The notes below the pieces were generated by a model, which worked only from the letters and a program-made list of their open reading frames with translations, made no database searches and was not told the DNA's origin. From a bacterium (GTDB lineage: Bacteria; Zixibacteria; MSB-5A5; GN15; FEB-12), in assembly GCA_030640905.1 (NCBI GenBank), contig DAOWIM010000089.1, positions 1-6,793 of the forward strand: a stretch of DNA of 6,793 bases. The letters are read 5' to 3'. Of the stretch, positions 1-6,781 are shown piece by piece. Both the position numbers and the translations under genes were made by a program. The first letter of the stretch is position 1. Every line of letters starts with the position of its first letter.

Positions 1-1
1 G

Positions 2-790
2 GCTAGGAGCGAGTTTAATCATTCGGTCGAAGTTGAAGCGTTGTCGCAAATGGCCCGGATGAATCTGGTTCTTGGGGAGGTCGAATCGGGGCGAGGCTTT
101 CTGGCGACCGCCGCCGAGCGTGCTACCGATAGTGACCCGATGGGCTGGTCACGATACTTGAGTGTCAAAGGGCGGTTTGAATGGAAAGGCGATGATCTCT
201 CGGCAGCCGGTGAAACTTTTGGGCAGATGTTCACCTACTGCAATTCCAACGCTCTGTGGGGTCGGGCTGTCGATGCTGCCAACATGCTCTCGATTGTCTC
301 GGAAACCACGGAAGACCAGATCAAGTGGAGCCGAAAAGGGATCGAAGCGGCTGAGGCCGCCGATGTTGAGTCATGGCTCGGGCCACTATGGAACAATCTG
401 GCCGGTATCTACTACGACTTGAAGCAGTTCGATTCTTCGCTCTCCTGCTACCAGAAGGCCCGTGACTATCATTGGCGATTCTCCGGCGAAGTGGCCAAAC
501 TGTTCGCAGATTATCATGTTGGTATGGCTCATCGGATGGTCGGGGATTTTGCTGAAGCACGCCGCTGGTTACGCCCGGTTCTCGCCTGGGCCGAGAGGTT
601 GGAAAACCATTCGGTGATTGGACAGGCATGCGAAGACTTGGGAGAAATCGCGATTGCCGGCGGCGACAAAAAAGATGGGATTGTGATGCTTCGTCGAGCC
701 CGAGACAACTATAAGGCTGAGAAATTCGATCAGACCTGGCCGGAAATCTGGGAGAACATCAACCAAAGGCTCAAAAAGCTGGGCGGCTAA
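2..790 (+). CDS. TPR-repeat protein, 5' end cut off by the window
   Basis: The reading frame is open from base 2 to the TAA at 788-790, giving 262 visible residues. A TTG at 41 and an ATG at 50 lie in frame, but neither has a clear Shine-Dalgarno site and the frame continues to the window edge, so the true start is probably upstream. Helical-repeat units can be read at about residues 48-82, 125-159, 168-201 and 205-239. They show TPR spacing, for example WNNLAGIYYDLKQFDSSLSCYQKA and the following GMAHRMVGDFAEARRWL unit. There is no membrane segment or signal peptide in the visible part, so it looks soluble. It resembles bacterial TPR proteins of about 300 residues with a 'WLGxLxNNLxxxYxDxxxxxxxLxxxxKA' core; this is from memory. 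The role is most likely protein-protein interaction, with partner unknown. It could also be the C-terminal part of a larger regulator whose kinase, cyclase or ATPase domain lies outside the window. Confidence 0.85.
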   Translation, partial: ARSEFNHSVEVEALSQMARMNLVLGEVESGRGFLATAAERATDSDPMGWSRYLSVKGRFEWKGDDLSAAGETFGQMFTYCNSNALWGRAVDAANMLSIVSETTEDQIKWSRKGIEAAEAADVESWLGPLWNNLAGIYYDLKQFDSSLSCYQKARDYHWRFSGEVAKLFADYHVGMAHRMVGDFAEARRWLRPVLAWAERLENHSVIGQACEDLGEIAIAGGDKKDGIVMLRRARDNYKAEKFDQTWPEIWENINQRLKKLGG

Positions 791-837
791 ACGCTGCCCT
801 CATTGCTGCCGTTAGAAACGTTTGGTTCTGGAACGCC

Positions 838-845
838 AGGAAGGA
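838..845 (+). promoter_or_regulatory. Ribosome binding site deciding a TTG start
   Basis: AGGAAGGA lies 8 bases before the TTG at 854-856. The other possible in-frame start, TTG at 803, has no purine-rich sequence in front of it. No in-frame ATG occurs until the middle of the second membrane span (M44). The site therefore supports TTG 854 as the start of the downstream membrane protein. Confidence 0.65.
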
Positions 846-853
846 TTTGGCTT

Positions 854-2899
854 TTGCAGTTATCGTTCTTCAGAAGAAATTCGCATCTCATTGCCTATTA
901 CTTCACGCTGGCTCTGTTTATTGGTGGCTCTTTCCTGACCGAATCGCGGGCTTGGGGAGTGAACATCTGGGGCTACCTCGATATGGTCGTCCTCTTTGTT
1001 CTGGTCGGGATCGGTCTGGTGGCGCCGTTTGTTCTGCGGTTGTTTTTCAAGAAGACCGAGATGGGCAGTGCCGAGGATAGCGCTTCGGGCTGTATCGGTA
1101 TGTTTCTGGCGACAGTCGGTTCTATCGGTGCGATCTTTATTGCTGCTTTTTTCTACCTGAGAGGACGAACACATTTCCTTGGCGATGGTTACCAGTTGCT
1201 GAGTCAACTGGCTGGCGACAACCCGATACCGAAAGCTCGGAATCTCGGCGAGTCGTTGCTGCATATCTGGATGAGATCGTTCATCGGTGGCGATCCGGAT
1301 TCAGCCGCCTATTTCAGCTACGCCGTGTTATCAATACTGGCCGGCGTGGTTGTCCTTCTCGGAGCGGCATGGTCGGCCAAAGTGCTCTACCGGCAGAACG
1401 CCGATCGGATACTGTTTTTCCTGACCGTTATTACCGGTGGATACATGCTGTTGTTTTTTGGCTACGTGGAAAACTACTCGATATTTGTAGCTTCGGTTGT
1501 TCTCTATTGTCTGGTCGGGCTGGCGATTATCAACCGGTCAGTTCCTCGGTGGGTAGCGTTGCCGTTGCTTGTGCTCTCAGTTTTTCTTCATGTGTTCGGA
1601 ATGGTTCTGGTGCCGAGCGCAATCTACCTGCTATCATTTGATACCCGTATAGGCAAGAGACTATCGGCACTCTCAACAACGTGGAAGTGTATGTCAATAG
1701 GCGCTCTGGTTCTTGGGGCGGGGGCAGTGTTCGCTTATCTCTACACAACCAGTTATTTTTTCCGGTTTTCATTCGTGCCGGTGCTTGCTGATCGTTTCAC
1801 CACCGAAGGGTATACGCTCTTTTCACCAAAACATCTGGCCGACTTATTCAATTTTCTCATTCTGTTGTTTCCGGGATTGCTGCTGCTGGCCGTCCTTCTG
1901 ATCAAGTCGGCAGGACAGCGTATCTTCAAGCAGCCCCGTTATCGCTACCTGCTGGTATTGCTGATATCAACCGTCGCCGCGGTCTCCGTTTTTGACCCTC
2001 GCCTTGGCATGCCCCGAGACTGGGACCTCCTTTCCTTTGCCGGTGTACCGCTGGTCCTGCTGTTTGGTTCTCTCGGGCTTGATCCGGCGATGAAGAAGGA
2101 GCGGTTCCCTATGGTGGTCGGACTGGCGATTGTGCTGGGAGCGATGATGCTAATACCGAGGGCAATGGTGCAGGCGGTGCCGGAAAAAGGGATCAGACTG
2201 GTGGAAGATTATACCAGGCTGGATCACGCCCGGAACAGAACCACATATTATCTGATAGCTACCTACTATGACAAGCAGGGGGATACTCTGGGGGCTAAAC
2301 AAGCACGGGAAACATGGGTCAGAGAGTTTCCTGAAGCTACGATGATAACGAAGGCCAAGAAGCTTCGTTATCAGGGGAAGATTAATGAGTCGGTACAAGT
2401 TCTTGCCGAAGTGGCCAGCAGTAACCCCCAGTATTGTGATGCCTGGTCGAATCTTGCCGAGGCCTACATCGCCCTCAAAATGTACGACAGCGCCCTGTTC
2501 TTTGCTGAAGTGGCTGACGGACTCAACGCCAATTCGGTCCCGATCATTGTCAACATAGCCACTGCCCACTATTACCTCGGTCATCTGAAGAAGGCCGAGG
2601 CACTGTACCATCGAGCTTATGCTCTCGACTCCACCTCCTGGCAAATTCCTTTCAGCCTGGGCCACATCTATCAGAAGTGGGGGAACAGGTCTGAATATAT
2701 CCGTTTCCTCGTAGCGGCTGCTGCCTGCGCAGGGGCAGATGGCAAAGTTTATGCCGAGCTTGGCCTTCTCCATCACAGTGAAGGAAGATACAAAAAGGCC
2801 CGCAGAGCGCTCGATATTGCGCTGGCCAGGGGGTTCGACAGTGCCACCGTCAGGCAGTGGGAGGTCAGGTATCCCCAATTGCGCGGGGAAGGAAATTGA
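854..2899 (+). CDS. 13-span GT-C-like membrane protein with C-terminal TPR domain
   Basis: With the TTG start at 854 the protein has 681 residues; starting at TTG 803 would add 17 that look non-coding. Hydrophobic segments lie at about 12-28, 43-63, 82-101, 153-175, 186-203, 210-227, 233-245, 248-260, 281-298, 331-351, 365-380, 392-409 and 418-436. Basic stretches (RR at 7-8, KK at 66-67, K176-R185, R265-K269, K351-R364, KKER at 414-417) all fall on one side, so the N-terminus is inside and the C-terminus outside. The outer loops then hold HFLGDGYQ (107-113), LGESLLH (131-137), YVENYS (204-209), HVFG (246-249) and DPRLGMPRDWDLLSF (381-395). Residues from about 462 to 664 form TPR-like helical pairs, clearest at 529-562 (WSNLAEAYIALKMYDSALFF), 563-596 and 631-664. 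The span count, outer acidic motifs and soluble tail fit a GT-C glycosyltransferase or a relative, but the usual DD/DE pair in the first loop is reduced to D111 plus E133, so the enzymatic role is inferred. A non-catalytic polymer-export or scaffold role is possible. It sits 63 bases after the TPR gene and 105 before a clearer GT-C gene. Confidence 0.85.
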   Translation: MQLSFFRRNSHLIAYYFTLALFIGGSFLTESRAWGVNIWGYLDMVVLFVLVGIGLVAPFVLRLFFKKTEMGSAEDSASGCIGMFLATVGSIGAIFIAAFFYLRGRTHFLGDGYQLLSQLAGDNPIPKARNLGESLLHIWMRSFIGGDPDSAAYFSYAVLSILAGVVVLLGAAWSAKVLYRQNADRILFFLTVITGGYMLLFFGYVENYSIFVASVVLYCLVGLAIINRSVPRWVALPLLVLSVFLHVFGMVLVPSAIYLLSFDTRIGKRLSALSTTWKCMSIGALVLGAGAVFAYLYTTSYFFRFSFVPVLADRFTTEGYTLFSPKHLADLFNFLILLFPGLLLLAVLLIKSAGQRIFKQPRYRYLLVLLISTVAAVSVFDPRLGMPRDWDLLSFAGVPLVLLFGSLGLDPAMKKERFPMVVGLAIVLGAMMLIPRAMVQAVPEKGIRLVEDYTRLDHARNRTTYYLIATYYDKQGDTLGAKQARETWVREFPEATMITKAKKLRYQGKINESVQVLAEVASSNPQYCDAWSNLAEAYIALKMYDSALFFAEVADGLNANSVPIIVNIATAHYYLGHLKKAEALYHRAYALDSTSWQIPFSLGHIYQKWGNRSEYIRFLVAAAACAGADGKVYAELGLLHHSEGRYKKARRALDIALARGFDSATVRQWEVRYPQLRGEGN

Positions 2900-2918
2900 C
2901 CGCAGGATTGCACTGGTC

Positions 2919-2947
2919 TTGACTGGCGCGCTAATCTCAGATACCTT
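2919..2947 (+). promoter_or_regulatory. Possible weak sigma-70-type promoter
   Basis: TTGACT at 2919-2924 is followed, after 17 bases, by TACCTT at 2942-2947. The -35 matches the consensus at five of six positions and the -10 at only three. It lies in the 105-base gap before the gene at 3005 and would leave a leader of roughly 50 bases. It may be a chance match; the gap otherwise shows no hairpin terminator or repeat. Confidence 0.2.
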
Positions 2948-3004
2948 TGGGGAAACAGTTTTGTACTACCAACCCATAGTAGCATGTAGATTGAGTTTTC
3001 AAAT

Positions 3005-4936
3005 ATGTTGAAGAATATAGCAAAGACAGCTCTTTTTGTTTCACCGGCCCTGGCGATATATTCGTTCCTGGCGATAAAGTTGAACGTTATTCAGGACGAT
3101 GCCTATATTTCCTACCGTTACGTCGCCAACTTCCTCAACGGCGACGGTCTGGTTTTCAATATTGGGGAGCAGATCGAAGGTTTCACCAATTTTGCCTGGG
3201 TAATTTACATGATTGCTCTGGGCGGGATTGGGGGCGATTACGTTTTTCTCTCCAGAGTGACCGGCTTTCTTTTTGGGGGCGGCCTGATCGTCATGACTTT
3301 TCTCTTAGCCCGTTTGGTGCTGAGCGAGCGCGACAAATGGTTTGCTGTGCTCTCCAGTCTGCTGGTCGGATTGAATATGTCGATTGCTTATTGGTCTCCC
3401 GCCGGATTGGAAACGGCAGCGTTTGCATTTTGTACTATGCTCTGTCTGTATTTCTATCTGCGGCGAAGCTGGTTGCTGGTCGCGGCGATGGCAATCACTG
3501 TCTGGCTGCGACCCGAAGGGGCGCTGGTGACCGGATTATTGATTGCCGTTGAGTGGCTCTCGGAATGGAAGATTCCCCGATTCACTTTGCGTTGTGCCGC
3601 GATTGCTCTGCTTACCTCGCTTCCCTATGTCGGCTTTAAGCTGCTCTACTACGGCAGCATTCTTCCCAATTCTTTCTATGCCAAGACAGGGTTTGATCTT
3701 GATAAGCTCAAGAGCGGCGTGGAATACGCATGGCTGTATTTCAAACAATTTGGCTGGCTGGGTATTCCGTACATAGTTGCGTTCGTCTATTACAAACGGC
3801 TATCGAAGAGTGCGCGAGCGATCCTGCTATTTGCGGTTCTCTATATCGCCTACATTGTGCTGGTCGGCGGAGATTTCCTGAAAGTACTGCGCTTTTTTAT
3901 CCCGATCTTCGGGATGGCCGCAGTGATACTGGTTCTTGCGGCCCGTATGCTGCTGCAGAATCTGGTTGAAAGAACGAGACTGCTCGTGATATTTATGGTC
4001 TCGTTGCCGCTACTGTTTTTCTCCTGGAATTTGCCGGTTGATGATGTCAACCATTTTGCTTTCTACGAGCATTTCTTCCTGCGGAAAATGAAGTTCATGG
4101 CCGAGTCGATGAAAAAGACCGACAGCACAAACTTCTCGGTGGCCGTTCCGACAATCGGAATCTTTGGGTACGAGTTGATCGGGCATAAGATTATTGATAT
4201 GGTCGGTCTCACCGACTCCACTATCGCCCGTCACTCCGAGCCGCCGATCCCCGGGATGAAAACAACCTGGAAAGAAGATAAACATAACTCCAAGTATCTG
4301 TTGGAGAGCGCTCCCGATTACATCCTGTTTTCAACCGGTAAGAAACCTTCAGCGCCCGCCGAGAGAGCGCTTTTGCTGTATCCGCAGTTTATGAACTCGT
4401 ACCGGGCGGTGGGCTGGTTCTACCGAGCTCGGGAATCCCAAACGACAGGCGTGATGAATCCGGCCTTCAAGAGAATGCGCGAAATTACCGGCGAGATTGT
4501 TCCCTCTTATCCGGTTGGCTATGTGGAGAACTATAAGCGCGGTCTTGATGCCTACGTTCAACAGGATCATCGGAAAGCAATTGGGTTTTTTGACAGAGCC
4601 CTGGCGCTCTCGCCTGACCCGCCGTATGTCTATTTGGTCTATCAGAAGGCTTTTTGCCTGATGGCTATAGGAAAGGTACCTCAGGCTCTACCGATACTGG
4701 ACCAGTTGTTGCAACGTGACTCGCTTTTGTTTGAAGCTCATCGGGACCTCTATTTTTATAGCCTTCTTGGCGGTGATTCTGCCAAAGCAGCTACACACGC
4801 AGGGTGGGTAGAAAAACTTACTCCGTGGTACTGGCCGAAAGTAAAGCGCGACGTGGCTCGCCGTATGGAATCGTTCCAGGCCGAGTTCCGCCGCCGTGAG
4901 TTGGAGAAGCAGAAACAGGAGGGGGCAGGGAAGTAG
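3005..4936 (+). CDS. GT-C family glycosyltransferase (AftB/LphB-like) with TPR-like tail
   Basis: This 643-residue integral membrane protein has the motif series of the family containing mycobacterial AftB and Legionella LphB-type proteins: DDAYISYRY (31-39), GLVFNIGEQIEGFTNFAW (48-65), SPAGLET (131-137), WLRPEG (167-172), YYGSILPNSFYAK (215-227), GGDFLKVLRFF (288-298) and IDMVGLTDSTIARH (397-410). Family knowledge suggests transfer of a sugar from a polyprenyl-phosphate donor to a cell-envelope glycan or lipid on the outer face of the cytoplasmic membrane; D31 and D32 are the catalytic or metal-binding candidates. About 11 spans can be placed between residues 8 and 341, with N-terminus inside and C-terminus outside. 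The soluble region from 342 holds the usual GT-C C-terminal domain, then one or two TPR-like units (about 507-575) and a highly charged helix at the end (612-643). Donor and acceptor cannot be told from sequence. The ATG at 3005 is the first ATG after an in-frame stop at 2987-2989; its Shine-Dalgarno site is weak (GAG at 2993-2995). Confidence 0.9.
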   Translation: MLKNIAKTALFVSPALAIYSFLAIKLNVIQDDAYISYRYVANFLNGDGLVFNIGEQIEGFTNFAWVIYMIALGGIGGDYVFLSRVTGFLFGGGLIVMTFLLARLVLSERDKWFAVLSSLLVGLNMSIAYWSPAGLETAAFAFCTMLCLYFYLRRSWLLVAAMAITVWLRPEGALVTGLLIAVEWLSEWKIPRFTLRCAAIALLTSLPYVGFKLLYYGSILPNSFYAKTGFDLDKLKSGVEYAWLYFKQFGWLGIPYIVAFVYYKRLSKSARAILLFAVLYIAYIVLVGGDFLKVLRFFIPIFGMAAVILVLAARMLLQNLVERTRLLVIFMVSLPLLFFSWNLPVDDVNHFAFYEHFFLRKMKFMAESMKKTDSTNFSVAVPTIGIFGYELIGHKIIDMVGLTDSTIARHSEPPIPGMKTTWKEDKHNSKYLLESAPDYILFSTGKKPSAPAERALLLYPQFMNSYRAVGWFYRARESQTTGVMNPAFKRMREITGEIVPSYPVGYVENYKRGLDAYVQQDHRKAIGFFDRALALSPDPPYVYLVYQKAFCLMAIGKVPQALPILDQLLQRDSLLFEAHRDLYFYSLLGGDSAKAATHAGWVEKLTPWYWPKVKRDVARRMESFQAEFRRRELEKQKQEGAGK

Positions 4937-4947
4937 GCCCTAAAGAC

Positions 4948-4951
4948 AGGA
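4948..4951 (+). promoter_or_regulatory. Ribosome binding site, short spacing
   Basis: AGGA lies 4 bases before the ATG at 4956, closer than the usual 5-9. Only 19 bases separate the stop of the preceding glycosyltransferase gene from this ATG, so translation may also depend on ribosomes arriving from upstream. Confidence 0.5.
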
Positions 4952-4955
4952 CATT

Positions 4956-6704
4956 ATGAAAGAACAGATCAACCATACGAAATTCGAGAGACTTCTGCTT
5001 TCCGCAGCGCGGACGTTCAATTCGACTCTGGAATATGAAGAGCTTATCGAACTGGTGCTCAAATTGGTAACCTCGGCTGTTGGAGCCGAGGCCGCGATGG
5101 TGTTCCGGGTCGATCACAATCGGACCGACATGAAAATCCGCTACATGAATTGCAGCGATTGCAAGCTCAAGATTTTCAACCTGGAAGTCGGCTCGGGTGT
5201 TTTCGGCTGGGTCGCTCAGTACAAGGAACCGGTTGTGCTCAATGATGCTGCCGCTGACCCCAGGGTCCGGAAAGAGTTGGAAGAGAAAATCGGGTCTTCG
5301 ATCAGGTCGTTGATATCGGTTCCCTTGATTGGCAAAGGACAGATGATTGGCGTCATTGAGGCGATCAACAAGATTGATGGCGAGTTTACCGAAGAGGACC
5401 AGGATATCCTGCTGGGGTTGTCCAACCAAATAGCTGTGGCTATCGACAACGCCAACCTGTACCGGGCTGTCAAGCGGGAGGCTCTTGAAAAAGAGCTGCT
5501 GTACAAAATCGGTATTGATCTGTCTCAGTCGCTCGATCTGGATGATTTGCTTGATCGGATTATGACTTCATTGAAACAGGTAGTTGAGTATGATGCCGGC
5601 GGTGTGTTTATTGTCGATCCATCCGGTGACGGTGTCGATGTGATTTATTCGGTTGGATATGAGGCGGAATGCCGGGCGCGTCTATATACCAAGATGGGGG
5701 AGGGCTTAGTCGGCGCCGTGGCCAAGTCGGGCGATACCATAATTGTCGCTGATGTCAAGGGCGACAGTCGGTACATAAACAGCCGCGTAGAGACACAGAG
5801 CGAAATTGTCGTCCCGATTTCAATCGACGGTCGTACCACCGGTGTACTCAACCTTGAAGCAAACCGTATCGGTGCTTATGACAACTACGATGAGGCCTTG
5901 ATAAAAGCGTTTGCCTCTCAGGCTGCTATATCGTTGGAGCGGGCTCGTGTTCACAAGCAGCTACTTGATAGCAAGGGGCTGGAAGAACAGCTTAATATCG
6001 CCCGGGAGATTCAGCGATCTTTTCTGCCGCCTGGTGATCCGAAGATCGAAGGATATGATATCAGCGGGCGCAATATCTCATCGGGTCAGGTTGGCGGTGA
6101 TTATTATGATTTTATTCATATTGTTGATGGTCAGACCGGAGTGGCGATTGCCGATGTAGCCGGCAAGGGCATTCCGGCATCGTTGATAATGGCATCGTTC
6201 CGGGCATCAATGATTGCCGAGATTAGAAACAATTACTCGATCCGAACTATCTGGGACAAAGTAAATGCCCTGATGGTAGAATCTCTGAAGCCGGGCAATT
6301 ATGTGACCGCAGTCTATGGTGTTCTGGATTCTAGGAATCACATTCTAACTTTTTCCAATGCCGGCCACAACCAACCGATCCTTCTTCGTAAGAGCGGTGA
6401 GATTGAGTTCCTCAAAGAGGGCGGGCCGGTGCTGGGAGTTAGTAGCGCGGCTATATTTGAGGAACGGCCTATCTTTCTCAATGCAGGCGATCTTGTACTT
6501 TTTTATACAGATGGAGTCTCCGAAGTTTTTTCACGGGAAGGCCGCGAGTTTGGGGTCGCCTCGATAGTCGATGTTCTAAAGAAGCACAACACCGCGTCAG
6601 CCGTGGAAATTCAGGATCGGATTTATGAAGCGGTGACCGCTTATGCCTCGCCGGACCATATCTTCGACGATCTCACTATGGTTGTTGTTAAGCGAATGAC
6701 CTAA
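4956..6704 (+). CDS. GAF-GAF-SpoIIE (RsbU-type) PP2C serine phosphatase
   Basis: This 582-residue protein has no membrane segments and should be cytoplasmic. It has two GAF sensor domains (about 25-165 and 195-330), each led in by a helix (LEYEELIELVLKLV; LDLDDLLDRIMTSL), then a signalling helix (about 327-352) ending in EEQLNIAREIQRSFLPP, the usual entry to a SpoIIE/PP2C phosphatase domain (about 353-580). The phosphatase motifs are complete: GGDYYDF (380-386), IADVAGKGIPASLIM (398-412), FSNAGHNQPILL (466-477), GGPVLGV (489-495), LFYTDGVSE (515-523) and DDLTMVVVK (571-579). The metal-binding aspartates expected at D382, D400, D519 and D571/D572 are all present, so it should be active. Relatives (RsbU, SpoIIE) dephosphorylate a STAS-domain anti-sigma antagonist and so free a sigma factor or another output from its anti-sigma kinase. 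The GAF ligands are unknown; GAF1 has a CxxC (C66, C69). It starts 19 bases after the glycosyltransferase gene, suggesting cotranscription. Confidence 0.95.
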   Translation: MKEQINHTKFERLLLSAARTFNSTLEYEELIELVLKLVTSAVGAEAAMVFRVDHNRTDMKIRYMNCSDCKLKIFNLEVGSGVFGWVAQYKEPVVLNDAAADPRVRKELEEKIGSSIRSLISVPLIGKGQMIGVIEAINKIDGEFTEEDQDILLGLSNQIAVAIDNANLYRAVKREALEKELLYKIGIDLSQSLDLDDLLDRIMTSLKQVVEYDAGGVFIVDPSGDGVDVIYSVGYEAECRARLYTKMGEGLVGAVAKSGDTIIVADVKGDSRYINSRVETQSEIVVPISIDGRTTGVLNLEANRIGAYDNYDEALIKAFASQAAISLERARVHKQLLDSKGLEEQLNIAREIQRSFLPPGDPKIEGYDISGRNISSGQVGGDYYDFIHIVDGQTGVAIADVAGKGIPASLIMASFRASMIAEIRNNYSIRTIWDKVNALMVESLKPGNYVTAVYGVLDSRNHILTFSNAGHNQPILLRKSGEIEFLKEGGPVLGVSSAAIFEERPIFLNAGDLVLFYTDGVSEVFSREGREFGVASIVDVLKKHNTASAVEIQDRIYEAVTAYASPDHIFDDLTMVVVKRMT

Positions 6705-6781
6705 AAAAGCTCTTTGGTTTTTTAAATTCTATATTATCTTTTAATATCAAGTCAACGGCTGAAAACTAAGGAGAAATTGAT
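6705..6781 (+). promoter_or_regulatory. AT-rich spacer before the last gene
   Basis: This 77-base gap is markedly richer in A+T than the genes around it. Just at the phosphatase stop, TAAAAAA (6702-6708) can pair with TTTTTTA (6718-6724) around a 9-base loop, but the stem has no G-C pairs and is unlikely to be a strong terminator. TATATT (6730-6735) and TATTAT (6732-6737) look like -10 boxes but have no fitting -35. The gap may hold a promoter for the next gene; I cannot confirm one. Confidence 0.3.
6767..6774 (+). promoter_or_regulatory. Strong ribosome binding site for the gene at 6782
   Basis: TAAGGAGA contains a near-complete Shine-Dalgarno core (AAGGAG, 6768-6773) 8 bases before the ATG at 6782. 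It is the best such site in the window, which supports a real and probably well-translated gene there. Confidence 0.8.

Noticed and set aside
816..834. Short palindromes AAACGTTT (816-823) and GTTCTGGAAC (825-834) before the membrane gene
   Set aside because: They are 8 and 10 bases long with no spaced repeat or promoter nearby, as expected by chance; the second has only a 2-base loop and cannot form a useful hairpin.
2150..2878. Minus-strand open frame of 242 codons
   Set aside because: It is antisense to the last span and TPR region of the membrane protein; the plus-strand frame has clear spans and repeats, and this one has no coherent domain.
2900..3004. Small gene or RNA in the 105-base gap
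   Set aside because: No start with a ribosome binding site and no stable hairpin or repeat was found; only a weak promoter-like pair of boxes.
4818..5429. Minus-strand open frame of 203 codons spanning the glycosyltransferase/phosphatase junction
   Set aside because: It lies opposite two genes with clear family motifs, shows no recognisable domain, and its sequence reads as a shadow of the plus-strand codons.
6702..6724. Intrinsic terminator after the phosphatase gene
   Set aside because: The possible stem is seven A-T pairs with no G-C pair, around a 9-base loop, and the T-run is part of the stem rather than after it, so it is too weak to call.
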